This document shows, in pieces, positions 23,271 through 36,197 of a stretch of DNA of 64,000 bases (position 1 is the first letter of the stretch; the number at the start of each line of letters is the position of its first letter). The notes beneath the pieces were generated by a model. That model searched no databases. It was given only the letters and a program-made list of their open reading frames with translations, and had not been told where the DNA came from. A program made the translations under genes and the position numbers. The stretch is from Helianthus annuus (lineage: Eukaryota > Streptophyta > Magnoliopsida > Asterales > Asteraceae), in contig NC_035434.2 in assembly GCF_002127325.2 (NCBI RefSeq), forward strand, positions 83,954,787 to 84,018,786. Direction: 5' to 3'.

Positions 23271-24340
23271 CCATGGTCTTAAAAGGCAAGGAATATAACA
23301 AAGTCAAAAATGGTCGTACAGTGATATTGGTTTGCAAAATCAGCACCATCCTGCCCATCTTTTATATGACTGATTTAAGTAACGGCTGTTGTTTTAAATA
23401 GTGGTTTCATAGATGAATCTGCACTCATTAAAAAAATAACCATCAACTCTCATTTGCATAAAATAAATTGATCTTGTAATGCAAGAAATATAACAGATTA
23501 AAAGATGGTCGTACAATGATCTTGGTTTGCAAAATGAGCAGCACCCTCCTGACCACCTTTGACATGACTGGTCTGAGTAACGGTTGGAGTTTTAAATAAC
23601 AATTTCAGAGATGAATCTGCACTCAAAATATAACCATCATCTTTCATTTGCAAAACATACCATGATCTTAAAAGGCAAGAAATATAACAGATTCAAAAAT
23701 GGTTGTACGATGATGTTGGCTAGCAACTGGTGTTTTAAAAATATAACAGCATCCTCCAGCCTATCTTTTACATGACTGATTTGAGTCACAACTGGTGTTT
23801 TAAATAATGATTTTAGCGATGAATCTGCAAGCGCTTAAAAAATAACCATCAGCTCTCATTTGCAGAGCATGCCATGATCTTAAAAGGCAAGAAATATAAT
23901 TAATTTAAAGAGGGCGGTACAATGATCTTGGTTGGCAAGATCAACAGCATCCTACTGACCGGTTTTTGCACCCCGGCCATTGTTTGCATGACTATGTTGA
24001 GCAACAACTGGTGTTTTAAATAACGATTTCAGTGATGAATCTGCACTCATTTGAAAAATAACCATCAACTCTTATTTGTAGAACAAACTATGAACTTGGA
24101 AGGTAAGATATATAGATGTCAAAAGTGACTCTTTAACAGATTTAAAGATGACCGTACAATGATTTTGGTTGGAAAGATTAACATCCTCCTCCTGGCCGAT
24201 TTTTACATGACTGATTTGAGTAGTTGCTGGTGTTGCAAATAATGTTTTCAGAGACGAATCTGCACTTGCGGAAAAAAATTATCAGCTTTCATTGGTCGAA
24301 CACACCATGATCTTGGTAAGCAAGGATTATAGATAACTTA
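23271..24340. repeat. Diverged tandem array, six units of ~180-220 bp
   Basis: An anchor resembling CCATGATCTTAAAAGGCAAG recurs near 23271, 23468, 23650, 23872, 24088 and 24306. Each unit also carries GGTCGTACAATGATCTTGG and GATGAATCTGCACTCA-like boxes. Units vary by indels. A 64-base piece of the last units recurs exactly at 37976-38039. No coding function is seen. Confidence 0.75.
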
Positions 24341-24367
24341 GTTGGCCGTTTCAACCCATTTGCTAGC

Positions 24368-27233
24368 TGTAACACCCCGTGTTTTCGAATGTCAAAGTCA
24401 AAGTCAAAGTCAGCTTTGACTTTCTTTGACTGTAGATAGTCGTTTTTATGTTTTAGTTGTATTATGTGGAGTAAGTGTTGTAATCAGCAAGAATCGAAGT
24501 AATCGAATGTTTAATCAATGCGACCGATCTACGACTGTGAATGATAGGAAGTAACAATGCGATAAAGTTAACTAATCAGTAATCAAACCGATCTAACAAT
24601 CATCGAACTCGAGACTCGAATTATCCGAATTGTGGTATTGTTATACGTGTGTGTGTGCCTTATGTGTTACTTGTGCGTGTTTACTTTATGTTTGGTATGG
24701 TATTCAAGCGAATCAATCGAAAATCAAATCGAAACTCGAAAGGCAACCGAACTCAATCGAAACCGACATCGAAACGTGAAAAGTAGATGCTTGTATGTAG
24801 ATATAGTGGTTGGGACTGAAAGTAATTTGACTAGGAACCCTATCGTATTCGTATCATCGTCCATCAAAATCGAAACGTCGAAAATCGTCGCGAAATACTC
24901 AAAGTGTGTCGCGGATCGAACAGGAGGCGACCTGATCGAACAGGCCAGACGATCGGCTAGCATCTTGCCAGCCGATCGAGCAACCCACTCGATCGGAGCT
25001 CCTGGCCGATCAGCTGCCACTTTCCTCTTTTGGAAGCCTATAAATAGGGTTGTCCTTGTCTTTATTTCCACTTTTGGAAAGTTCTGACCGGCCAGCTCCT
25101 ATTCTTCACCTTTTCTCAGATTTCTCTCAATCCCGGTAAGTTTTCACTCTAATTCTTGTACGTTTTTTATCATTACTTGATTCTACACCTTTCTATCTTT
25201 CAACACTTGGATTCTAACCGTGAAATCACCAAGATCTAAGTGTTCTTGGGTGATGTCATCATGGTGTTCTTGAAGAACATTATGTTTTGGCCTCATTCAA
25301 CTATGATTAGCTTAGATCTAACCGATTTCCACATAAACAAGTTAAGATCTATCAAAGATCTAAACATCCACAAGTTGTGAAGGATTGAAAGAAGGAATCC
25401 CAACTTTCTTTCAACTCTTTTACACTCAATGCTTTCCAAACCAATAGAAACGGAGCTTGAACCGGCTAACTAATCATTCAAACAGTTAAAAGGTTCAAGA
25501 TTCGGGTTCTATGAACAAGGTTCATCGATTCGGGTTAAACTCTAAGCCGACGTTCCGAACCGCTCAACGGACGGATTTGGGTGATTCCTGTCCGTGCCGG
25601 AGAGACGGGTAAGGACGAAGATATCATAGTTCAACTCGTTATCAAACTACCTCGATATAATGACAAGTAACCAGGCGACCAAGTGTTAGACGAAAGGCCA
25701 ACCAGGTCAGACTGCTGGCCGAACGGCTAGGCTGATCGAAAAGCCCAGCCGATCGGACACACCAGCCGATCGGCCGGGCCAGCCGATCGGCTAGCACATG
25801 ACATCTCATTTTTCGAAACTTTTGAGGTATAACATTGACGAAGTAGTGTTCGATCGAATATGGCACTCGATTGGTGAACATTACTGTTCGGATCATGAGA
25901 TACTATGCCTCAACACTTAATCGTTTTCACAACTCGTTCGTAGTAGGGAATGCCAGCCGATCGAACAGACTGTTCGATCGAGTGACATTCAGTTGAGAAC
26001 CAATTCTGAAGTTTCTAGCCATCGAGTGAGCTAGCCGATCGAGTGAGCTAGCCGATCGAACGAACCGTTCGATCGATCGACTTGAAAGGTAGGAACACTT
26101 CAGTGTTCTCAAATACTGCAACAAAAACTTCAAAAGTTCAAATCCTCAAACACAAACACACCAGAGGAAGAAACAATCCACTCGAATGGCCCAGCCGATC
26201 GAGCCTACCAGCCGATCGAACAGGACTGTCCAACCGGACATACCAGCCGACCGTACAGCCCGTTCGATCGAACCTGCCGTTAGATCGACCAGCCCATTCG
26301 ATCCATTCACACTTGTTTACTTTTCTGTGTTACTTAACGTTATGCTATCGAACTATTCAGGCTAATCTTACTCTCAGCGCTCCCTTCAATCCACAATCAA
26401 TCACTGTGAGTATACTCGATCCCTTTTTGCTTTTAGCACTTTTGGGTGTTACATACGTTACCTATCAAATCACAATCAAACACAAACTATTTGAACGCTA
26501 ACCAATTTGCATGTGCTACTTGACTAAATGAATGCTGTTTATTATGTTTACACGTGGAGTGCTATCTACCTGCCTTAGCAACGTAGTACTATAGTTTGGA
26601 CTCAGCACCCGTTCACACGGGGGTTGTTAAGGACAATTACTTGCATGTATTACGGTGGTAATCATGTATTGCGAACCGTCTTGGACGGTCAACCCGCAGT
26701 CGTTGGTATCGATGGTCCCATGTCGATAATTAACATGCATCGTTTTCCTCTGTGTACGTGCCTGGTTATGCGTAAACTATTCGAACTCGATATGCTATTA
26801 TCAAACTTGTGTGCTCACCTTTACATTTTATGTATTGACTTTATTTTAACGTATGTGGCAGGTAATTAGGATGCTTATTTAGCGAGGCTTGAATAAGTTT
26901 CTAGAAGCCCCCAACAAATAGTAGTCTGCCAAGAACAAGCGTCTAAGGCATAGTTGTCTGTAGATCTTGTCCTCTGGCATTATAGCCAGAAAGTCAACAG
27001 AATAGGGGTCTAGAAGCAGTTAAACAATTGCTGTAATAATATTTGAATCTCAGTTGTCGGAACAGAATTTCTTGTTTGGATGATTATCTGTAATGACATG
27101 TTTGTTTATTCGGGATACGGTATGAGACGTATCTTTAACTGGATTATATAAATAGTTGTTATGGAAACTTCTGAACAATCTGTTTCGCTCAGTGCCACGC
27201 CCCGATGATTCCGCCATCGGTTGGGGTGTGACA
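24368..27233 (+). repeat. T2 5' LTR
   Basis: 2866 bp from TGTAACACCCCG to GGGGTGTGACA. It carries GATCG-centred palindromes (CCGATCGG, TTCGATCGA) upstream of the TATA box (24913-25018) and again in the transcribed part (25737-25798, 25950-26083, 26190-26300). It has lost about 8 bases near 26879 compared with the 3' LTR. Confidence 0.92.
25039..25046 (+). promoter_or_regulatory. TATA box of the T2 5' LTR
   Basis: TATAAATA follows CCTCTTTTGGAAGCC, a block also found in front of the TATA box of the minus-strand LTR piece at 62671. The 3' LTR copy is at 33750-33757. Confidence 0.7.
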
Positions 27234-27236
27234 GAT

Positions 27237-27248
27237 TGGTATCAGAGC
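27237..27248 (+). other. T2 primer-binding site (initiator Met tRNA)
   Basis: TGGTATCAGAGC, three bases after the 5' LTR end. Confidence 0.92.
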
Positions 27249-28383
27249 CATAACTATAGGGAATTAGGCAGACACGACCTAGTCCGGGTCGCTGTCTTAG
27301 AGACCTAGACTATAGTTAGGAACCAATAGACCCAGTTTATGTGCTTATTCTGTAATTCTTCACTATCACTGCACTCAAATTTTCAACTAACGTCAGGCGA
27401 TTCAGTCAGGAATAGGTGTGAAAACCGCAAACTCCCGACTAAATTTCCTGACTTATGGGGATTTTACTCCTCCATCTCGACATTTTCGCCAATAAACGAG
27501 GAGAATTATACCAAATCAGGTGTGAAACCCCATTTTGATGAAAATTCTTCTCGATCTTACTAAAAACAAGGAAGAAATTGCTAAGCCAAGGGGTGAAACC
27601 CTCACCTTAGCAGTTTGTTCTGTATTTTATTCATCTCACCAAGGCTTCGACGGACTCCAACGACCTGAACTCACAAGTATGACCTAGTGAACGAGTGTGG
27701 AAAGCCCAAGAGTCGAGGCAGAAACACGACCTCCAGAGTCGAAAGTGATGACAAGTCCACTGTGAATAGTCGAGTTGCCTTGGGTAGTCGATGTCTAGTA
27801 GCCGCAGACAATCTACCTCTCGATCTTTATGTATTTCGATTTTGAGAACCGCAACCGCGTACTCTGATGACTTGTTGAATTTATGTGATTATGTGTGCTT
27901 TCTCTGTTTTGTGTTTATATTTACTTTCTCTGTTTTATTTTGGGATGATATTAGATTCTGTTATCATTTAATCAACACACACGACTCGTACTGTTATTCT
28001 ATCCCTAATCGATCCCCAGTTATCGCGAATCTAGATGATATCATACTAAGTTAGACTATACTATACGATGCTATTCGACATACTAATCGAAAGACACGCG
28101 AACCTTGAAGGATAGGTTTCTGTTTTCTGACTACTTCAGTGATTAAGTGCCTAGGTGTTTACGTGTTCTGTGATCTGTGTTCTATGTGCTTACGTGCTTC
28201 TCTGCTTCTGTGATTCTGTGCTTTGTGAACTTCTGTGTTCTATGATTTTGTGTATCTGTGATTATGTGCCCATATGTTACGTAATGTGTGACTCGACGTG
28301 ATTCTAAGCTTTAGTAGTCTAAACGTGAGAGGTGAGATTCGATTTCGTTGTGTTGAGTCTCGTGACGATGTCTAATGCATACC
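27249..28383 (+). other. T2 leader
   Basis: Untranslated region between primer-binding site and gag. Only short ORFs occur. A TG-rich tract with repeated GTGCTT/TTCTGTG words lies at 28140-28290. Unlike T1 there is no extra ORF before gag. Confidence 0.7.
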
Positions 28384-29655
28384 ATGTCGTCGTCTGGATC
28401 CCGACACCGTTTGACTCGCCAAGAGAAGAGAGACCGACGTCTCGCTGCGATCATCTCCAAAACCGTGGCGAAAGCTGTGAGTGAGGTGTATGAAAACGCT
28501 AGCAAGTCGTCTGAAGAATCTCAAGCTGAAATCCCTAAGGATTCAAGCAAGGCTACTTTCAGCTTCAAGCAGTTCAAAGCATGCGGACCAAAAGAGTTTA
28601 CCGGCGAAGTCACTCTGCGCCAGAGCGGATGTCCTAAACATCTCCGCACTCTCAATGCTACAGGCGTCTTCCAGTCCCATGCTCTAGACTGGTGGACGGC
28701 CGAACGAAACAAGCGCGGAAATGATGCAGCTTACGGGCTAACATGGAAGGAGTTGAAGGCAATTATGATCGAAGAATTTTGCCCTCCTCATGAACGCCAA
28801 AAGCTGGAGGACGAGTTCTGGGGAATCAAGCAGAAGGATGGAGACAACGCTGCTCTCACTGCTCGCTTCAAGCAGCTTAGCATCATCTGTCCTGATCAAG
28901 TCAAGACCTCAGATCAAGCCATCAAGAAGTATATCCGAGCCCTGCCCGACTGTGTAGCCGACTTTGTCCACGCCGCCAAGCCAGCAACGATCGAAGAAAC
29001 CTACCTACTCGCCGCTGAGATCAATGACAAGCGAGTAAAAGCTGGTTTCTGGGATAAGCCAACCAAGTCTCTGCACCAAGCTACTGCAGCACCCACCGAC
29101 TCATCTGCTCAATCCTCCAAGTCATCGAGAAGGAAGAAGAAGAACAACAACAACAGCTCCAGCAACAAGGGCTGTGCTGCCGCAACCACTGCTGCTCCTC
29201 TACAAGCTGTACCAGCTCAACAGCAGCAGCACCAGCGCTCAGCTCCAGTGATCAATGCACCGCTAGCAAAGCGTGCATACACAGGCCCTCACCCACTCTG
29301 CCCGACATGTTCGTATCATCATCCAGTGGGTCTAGCTTGTCGTTTTTGCGCTCACTGCAACCTTTACGGACATTTCACTGCGAACTGTCGCTATGGTCCT
29401 CGTCAAGCCTCAGCTCAAGCTACTGTCAACCAAGCTCTACTCCCCGCCCCTCAAGGCCAACAAGCAGCCCCAGCACCTACAGTCAATGCTCGAGTCTGCT
29501 TTGCATGTGGTGACCCTAACCACTTTGCAAACAGGTGCCCGAACAGGGTGGTTAAGCAAGAGCCCCAGCAGCAACAACAGCAGCAGCAACAACAGCAGCC
29601 TCAGCAACAGCAGCAAGCAGCCCATGCCCGAACCTTCAACATCAATGCCCGCTAG
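28384..29655 (+). CDS. gag: T2 Gag (capsid and nucleocapsid)
   Basis: Particle-forming and RNA-binding protein. I choose the ATG at 28384 (MSSSGSRHRLTRQEKRDRR) over the one three codons earlier; a basic N-terminus is normal for this family. The capsid region includes the tryptophan-rich ALDWW motif near residue 100. Downstream is a basic, Q/A/S-rich linker, then cysteine motifs CRFCAHCNLYGHFTANC and CFACGDPNHFANRC (zinc knuckle type), and a polyglutamine stretch encoded by CAG/CAA runs (29566-29620). The frame ends at TAG 29653-29655 in INAR*AQAD. The same frame continues at once into protease, and the family usually reads through as one polyprotein, so the stop is probably a CAG-to-TAG mutation. 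Programmed readthrough is the alternative. Confidence 0.85.
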   Translation: MSSSGSRHRLTRQEKRDRRLAAIISKTVAKAVSEVYENASKSSEESQAEIPKDSSKATFSFKQFKACGPKEFTGEVTLRQSGCPKHLRTLNATGVFQSHALDWWTAERNKRGNDAAYGLTWKELKAIMIEEFCPPHERQKLEDEFWGIKQKDGDNAALTARFKQLSIICPDQVKTSDQAIKKYIRALPDCVADFVHAAKPATIEETYLLAAEINDKRVKAGFWDKPTKSLHQATAAPTDSSAQSSKSSRRKKKNNNNSSSNKGCAAATTAAPLQAVPAQQQQHQRSAPVINAPLAKRAYTGPHPLCPTCSYHHPVGLACRFCAHCNLYGHFTANCRYGPRQASAQATVNQALLPAPQGQQAAPAPTVNARVCFACGDPNHFANRCPNRVVKQEPQQQQQQQQQQQPQQQQQAAHARTFNINAR

Positions 29656-32600
29656 GCTCAGGCGGATAACAACGTGGTTAATGGTACGTTCCTTGTGAAT
29701 GGTATTTATGCATCATGTTTGTTTGATACTGGAGCCGATAACTGCTTTGTGTCATTTGAATTCGAGAAGCTCCTTAGTCGTAAGCGCTCTTATCTGTCCT
29801 CGTCATTCGAAGTCGAAGTCGCTACAGGAAGAACCATTGTCGTTAATTCAGTACTCCGTGATTGTACTCTCGAACTCAACAATCACATCTTCCCTATCGA
29901 CCTTATTCCAATGCAACTCGGAAGTTTTGATGTCATAATAGGCATGGACTTTCTTTGTGAAAACCATGCTGAAGTTGTGTGCTTCGAAAAGATAATTCAA
30001 TTCTCACTCGCGAATGGTGATGTATTGTGTGTGTACGGTGAAACAACATCGAAAGGTCTCAAGCTTATGTCGTGTATTCAAGCCAGCAAGTATCTCCGCA
30101 AGGAATACCAAGCCTTCTTGGCCAACATTGTAGTAGCGGAGAAGGGAAAGAAAAAGAAAGTTGAAGTCAAGGATGTACCAGTGGTTCGTGAATTTCCTCA
30201 GGTGTTCCCTGACGATCTTCCCGGACTACCACCAAGTCGTGATATCGACTTTCGCATCGACCTCATTCTTGGAGCTAACCCTGTTGCCAAAGCCCCTTAT
30301 CGACTCGCTCCATCCGAAATGAGGGAACTCTCGAACCAACTCCAGGAATTACTTGAAAAAGGCTTTATTCGCCCAAGCACCTCTCCTTGGGGCGCGCCAG
30401 TCCTTTTCGTCAAAAAGAAGGACGGGTCGTTCCGGATGTGCATCGACTATCGGGAATTGAATAAGCTAACCATCAAGAACCGATACCCCTTACCCCGAAT
30501 TGACGATTTGTTTGATCAGCTACAAGGTGCAGCATGCTTCTCTAAGATCGATCTACGTTCAGGATATCATCAGCTACGGATTCAAGAGGAAGACATTCCC
30601 AAAACTGCTTTTCGAACCCGTTATGGCCATTACGAATTTGTAGTTATGCCCTTTGGTCTAACCAACGCACCCGCGGTTTTTATGGACCTAATGAATCGCG
30701 TGTGTAAGCCTTATCTTGACCGTTTCGTCATCGTGTTCATCGACGATGTCTTGATTTATTCCAAATCGAAAGCCAAACACGCGCAACATCTACGTTTGGT
30801 TCTCGAGTTACTCCAGGGGAACCAACTCTACGCCAAGTTCTCCAAGTGTGAATTCTGGTTGGAGGAGGTACAATTTCTGGGTCACATAGTGAATAGTCGG
30901 GGTATCCATGTTGATCCTGCGAAGATTGAAGCTGTCAAAAGCTGGATTATGCCTAAGAACCCGTCAGAAGTTCGTTCTTTTCTCGGACTAGCGGGCTATT
31001 ATCGACGATTCATCGAAGGATTCTCTAAGATCGCTGTGCCGCTTACCGCTCTTACCCACAAGGACAAGCCTTTTGTGTGGGGAAACGCACAAGAGACTGC
31101 CTTCCAAACCCTCAAGCATATGCTGTGCAACGCACCGATTCTTACGCTGCCCGACGGAAGCGACAACTTCATTGTCTACTGTGATGCTTCTAACCTTGGT
31201 CTCGGCTGTGTCCTCATGCAGCGAGACAAGGTTATAGCCTACGCATCTCTTCAGCTCAAGATCCGCGAGAAGAACTATACAACCCATGACCTCGAGCTAG
31301 GCGCGGTTGTCTTTGCATTGAAGATTTGGCGACACTACCTGTATGGCACTAAGTGTACGATCTACACTGATCACAGGAGTTTACAACACATCTTTAATCA
31401 GAGAGAGCTTAATATGCGTCAACGCCGATGGGTAGAACTTCTCAACGATTACGACTGTGAGATTCGTTATCACCCAGGCAAGGCGAATGTGGTTGCCGAC
31501 GCGCTCAGCAGAAAGAGTTACGTGCTCAGTACCCGAAACATCCAAGCCCAGCACAACCTCGAAACCCTTATTCGCGAAGCGCAACATGCTTGCTGTAACG
31601 AGCGAACATTGAAGAAAGAGAGGATCTATCACGATGGAGCTCAGTTAGTAAGTAAATCAGACGTGATATTCTATTACCTGGACCGAATTTGGATCCCTAA
31701 ACGGACCGATTTGCGAAAGATTATCATGAACGAAGCCCACAAGTCCCGATATTCTATTCATCCCGGTGCAGACAAGATGTACCAGGATCTTCGTTATAAG
31801 TACTGGTGGCTGGGTATGAAAAGGGATATCGCTCTTTACGTTGGAAGTTGTTTAACTTGCGCAAGAGTCAAGGCTGAACATCAAAGACCTTCTGGCTTAC
31901 TCGAACAACCGCCGATACCTATATGGAAGTGGGAGAGTATAGTTATGGATTTCATAACGAAACTTCCGCCCACGCCATCAGGTCACGACAGTATTTGGGT
32001 CATAGTTGATCGTCTCACAAAGTCAGCCCACTTTTTGCCGATACGAGAAGACTACAAGGTGGAACGACTAGCCCAAATCTACACCGACGAGATCATTCGT
32101 AATCATGGTACGCCTCGTGATATCATTTCAGATCGTGACGCTCGGTTCACTTCGCGATTGTGGGAAACGTTTCAAGCGGCCCTTGGTACGTCGCTTAATC
32201 TGAGTACTGCATTCCATCCTCAAACCGACGGACAGACTGAAAGAACGATCCGTACTCTTGAAGACATGCTCCGAGCGTGTGTCATAGATTTTGGGGTAGT
32301 TGGAACAAACACCTGCCATTGGTGGAATTCTTGTACAATAACAGCTATCATGCCAGCATCCAAATGGCACCCTTCGAGGCTTTGTATGGTAGAAGATGTC
32401 GATCGCCTATTGTGTGGCACGAGATCGGTCACTCGCAACTAACCGGACCCGAGATTCTACAAGAAACGACTGACAAAATCCACCAGATAAGAGACAACTT
32501 GGTAAAAGCTCGGAACAGACAGAAAAGTTATGCCGATAAAAGACGCAAGCCCCTTGAATTTGAAGTTGGCGACTACGTACTCCTAAAGGTATCACCTTGG

Positions 32601-32980
32601 AAGGTGTAGTCCGATTCGGCAAGAAAGGGAAACTAGCGCCTCGATATGTTGGACCTTTTAGGATTCTGGAAAGAATCGGAAAAGTCGCCTACAGACTTGA
32701 ATTACCGGAGGAACTCAGTAACGTCCACCCGACTTTCCACGTCTCTAACCTCCGAAAATGCCTTGCTGATCATGATCTAATTGTACCGCTCGACGATCTT
32801 CAGGTCAACGAAACCTTACACTTCGTGGAAAAGCCTGTCGAAATCATGGATTGCCAAACCAAGCAACTCAGGCGCTCTCGCATCCCGATCGTGAAGGTCC
32901 GATGGGAAGGCAAACGAGGCGCGGAGTTCACTTGGGAACTCGAAAGCGACATGAAGGCCAAGTACCCCGCAGTTGTTTAA
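29656..32980 (+). pseudogene. pol: T2 pol (PR-RT-RNase H-INT-chromodomain) with two one-base frameshifts
   Basis: The main open stretch runs in the gag frame to 32442. Protease shows [12 protein letters not shown]; reverse transcriptase has [18 protein letters not shown] and [10 protein letters not shown]; RNase H has VYCDAS and YTDHRSL; integrase has [21 protein letters not shown] and [11 protein letters not shown]. Near 32292-32298 a GGGG run is one base short of the codon pattern and the frame moves to the one open at 32277-32609. Near 32603 another G run is one short and the frame moves again, to 32597-32980, which holds the integrase C-terminus and a chromodomain-like tail ([17 protein letters not shown]). 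Apart from these two events and the gag TAG, all catalytic motifs look intact. Confidence 0.9.
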
Positions 32981-33038
32981 ATAAATAGATCCGAAGCATC
33001 AAATTGGTAAATCACGGCGTTTTGTAGCCTTCGAGCCT

Positions 33039-33055
33039 AATTTCGGTACGAAATT
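33039..33055 (+). promoter_or_regulatory. Near-palindrome before the T2 polypurine tract
   Basis: AATTTCGGTACGAAATT is a perfect 17-base inverted repeat around one central base pair step, and matches the T1 motif at 10927 with one change. Confidence 0.6.
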
Positions 33056-33060
33056 CCCTA

Positions 33061-33073
33061 AACAAGGGGAGGC
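33061..33073 (+). other. T2 polypurine tract
   Basis: AACAAGGGGAGGC directly precedes the 3' LTR. Confidence 0.8.
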
Positions 33074-35953
33074 TGTAACACCCCGTGTTTTCGAATGTCA
33101 AAGTCAAAGTCAAAGTCCAAGTCAGCTTTGACTTTCTTTGACTGTAGATCGTCGTTTTTATGTTTTAGTTGTATTATGTGGAGTAAGTGTTGTAATCAGC
33201 AAGAATCGAAGTAATCGAATGTTTAATCAATGCGACCGATCTACGACTGTGAATGATAGGAAGTAACAATGCGATAAAGTTAACTAATCTGTAATCAAAC
33301 CGATCTAACAATCATCGAACTGGAGACTCGAATTATGCGAATTGTGGTATTGTTATACGTGTGTGTGCCTTATGTGTTACTTGTGCATGTTTACTTTATG
33401 TTTGGTATGGTATTCAAGCGAATCAATCGAAAATCGAATCGAAACTCGAAAGGCAACCGAACTCAATTGAAACCGACATCGAAACGTGAAAGGTAGATGC
33501 TTGTATGTAGATATAGCGGTTGGGACTGAAAGTAATTTGACTAGGAACCCTATCGTATTCGTAGCATCGTCCATCAAAATCGAAACGTCGAAAAATCGTC
33601 GCGAAATACTCAAAGTGTGTCGCGGATCGAACAGGAGGCGACCTGATCGAACAGGCCAGCCGATCGGCTGGCATCTTGCCAGCCGATCGAGCAGCCCACT
33701 CGATCGGAGCTCTTGGTCGATCGGCTGCCACTTTCCTCTTTTGGAAGCCTATAAATAGGGTTGTCCTTGTCTTCATTTCCACTTTTGGAAAGTTCTGACC
33801 GGCCAGCTCCTATTCTTCACCTTTTCTCAGATTTCTCTCAATCCCGGTAAGTTTTCACTCTAATTCTTGTACGTTTTTTATCATTACTTGACTCTACACC
33901 TTTCTATCTTTCAAAACGTGGATTCTAGCCATGAAATCACCAAGATCTAAGTGTTCTTGGGTGATGTCATCATGGTGTTCTTGAAGAACATCATGTTTTG
34001 GCCTCATTCAACTATGATTAGCTTAGATCTAACCGATTTCCACATAAACAAGTTAAGATCTATGAAAGATCTAAACATCCACAAGTTGTGAAGGATTGAA
34101 AGAAGGAATCCCAACTTTCTTTCAACTCTTTTACACTCAATGCTTTCCAAACCAATAGAAACGGAGCTTGAACCGGCTAACTAATCATTCAAACAGTTAA
34201 AAGGTTCAAGATTCGGGTTCTATGAACAAGGTTCATCGATTTCGGGTTAAACTCTAAGCCGACGTTCCGAACCGCTCAACGGACGGATTTGGGTGATTCC
34301 TGTCCGAGCCGGAGAGACGGGTAAGGACGAAGATATCATAGTTCAACTCGTTATCAAACTACCTCGATATAATGACAAGTAACCAGGCGACCAAGTGTTA
34401 GACGAAAGGCCAACCAGGTCAGACTGCTAGCCGAACGGCTAGGCTGATCGAACAGCCCAGCCGATCGGACACACCAGCCGATCGGCCGGGCCAGCCGATC
34501 GGCTAGCACATGACATCTCATTTTTCCAAACTTTTGAGGTATAGCATTAACGAAGTAGTGTTCGATCGAATATGGCACTCGATTGGTGAACATTACTGTT
34601 CGGATCATGAGATACTATGCCTCAACACTTAATCGTTTTCACAACTCGTTCGTAGTAGGGAATGCCAGCCGATCGAACAGACTGTTCGATCGAGTGACAT
34701 TCAGTTGAGAACCAATTCTGAAGTTTCTAGCCATCGAGTGAGCTAGCCGATCGAGTGAGCTAGCCGATCGAACGAACCGTTCGATCGATCGACTTGAAAG
34801 GTAGGAACACTTCAGTGTTCTCAAATACTGCAACAAAAACTTCAAAAGTTCAAATCCTCAAACACAAACACACCAGAGGAAGAAACAATCCACTCGAATG
34901 GCCCAGCCGATCGAGCCTACCAGCCGATCGAACAGGACTATCCAACCGGACATACCAGCCGACCGTACAGCCCGTTCGATCGAACCTGCCGTTCGATCGA
35001 CCAGCCCATTCGATCCATTCACACTTGTTTACCTTTCTGCGTTACTTAACGTTATGCTATCGAACTATTCAGGCTAATCTTACTCTCAGCGCTCCCTTCA
35101 ATCCACAATCAATCACTGTGAGTATACTCGATCCCTTTTTGCTTTTAGCACTTTTGGGTGTTACATACGTTACCTATCAAATCACAATCAAACACAAACT
35201 ATTTGAACGCTAACCAATTTGCATGTGCTACTTGACTAAATGAATGCTGTTTATTACGTTTACATGTGGAGTGCTATCTACCTGCCTTAGCAACGTAGTA
35301 CTATAGTTTCGACTCAGCACCCGTTCACACGGAGGTTGTTAAGGACAATTACTTGCATGGATTACGGTGGTAATCATTTATTGCGAACCGTCTCGGACGG
35401 TCAACCCGCAGTCGTTGGTATCGATGGTCCCATGTCGATAATTAACATGCATCGTTTTCCTCTATGTACGTGCCTGGTTATTCGTAAACTATTCAAACTC
35501 GATATGCTATTATCAAACTTGTGTGCTCACCTTTACATTTTATGTATTGACTTTATTTTAACGTATGTGGCAGGTAATTAGGATGCTTATTTGCTAGGAA
35601 AGCGAGGCTTGAATAAGTTTCTAGAAGCCCCCAACAAATAGTAGTCTGCCAAGAACAAGCGTCTAAGGCATAGTTGTCTGTAGATCTTGTCCTCTGGCAT
35701 TACAGCCAGAAAGTCAACAGAATAGGGGTCTAGAAGCAGTTAAACAATTGTTGTAATAATATTTGAATCTGAGTTGTCGGAACGGAATTTCTTGTTTGGA
35801 TGATTATCTGTAATGACATGTTTGTTTATTCGGGATACGGTATGGGACATATCTTTAACTGGATTATATAAATAAGTATTATGGAAACTTCTGAACAATC
35901 TGTTTCGCTCAGTGCCACGCCCCGATGATTCCGCCATCGGTTGGGGTGTGACA
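33074..35953 (+). repeat. T2 3' LTR
   Basis: 2880 bp, colinear with the 5' LTR. It ends GGGGTGTGACA at 35953. The substitutions seen against the 5' LTR are concentrated in the first ~650 bp (about 16 by eye) and are rarer later. Confidence 0.92.
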
Positions 35954-36197
35954 CTAATGAATGGGTTCATTAGGGTTATGCATTACCGGTTAAAGGGTGT
36001 GAGACTAAAAAATAAATATTTAAAAAGAGACGTACGATTATCTTGAGAGAACAATCACTCAAATAAATGACTTACACGTCCCAATATAATCAACGAACTT
36101 CAATTGAGACTAATAACATCAATAACAACTCAATATAATCTTGAATTTCTAACTCAAACCCTACCAATATTTAACTTCCAGTTAATCACATACATAA
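35954..36197. other. Flank of T2, no gene
   Basis: A perfect 8-bp inverted repeat around four bases (CTAATGAATGGGTTCATTAG) starts at the element border. The rest is A+T rich with nothing recognised. Confidence 0.4.

Larger units (their letters stand above)
24368..35953 (+). mobile_element. T2: full-length Ty3/gypsy chromovirus (Tekay-like)
   Basis: Two ~2.87-kb LTRs with TGTAACACC...GTGTGACA ends, an initiator-Met primer-binding site, gag, pol with a chromodomain-like tail, and a polypurine tract. By eye the LTRs differ at roughly 1-2% of sites, so insertion is fairly recent. Gag-pol is one frame apart from a TAG at 29653 and two one-base frameshifts late in pol. The flanking 5-mers are CTAGC and CTAAT, so no clean target duplication is visible. 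Confidence 0.93.

Noticed and set aside
23271..24340. Repeat array considered as a CRISPR-like structure
   Set aside because: Units are ~200 bp, diverged and eukaryotic, with no short identical repeats and spacers.
24632..25087. 151-codon ORF in the T2 LTR (shorter counterpart at 33486)
   Set aside because: It crosses the LTR promoter and TATA box, and its frame is not kept in the other LTR.
24363..35958. Target duplication for T2
   Set aside because: The flanks CTAGC and CTAAT share only three bases, so I do not claim one.
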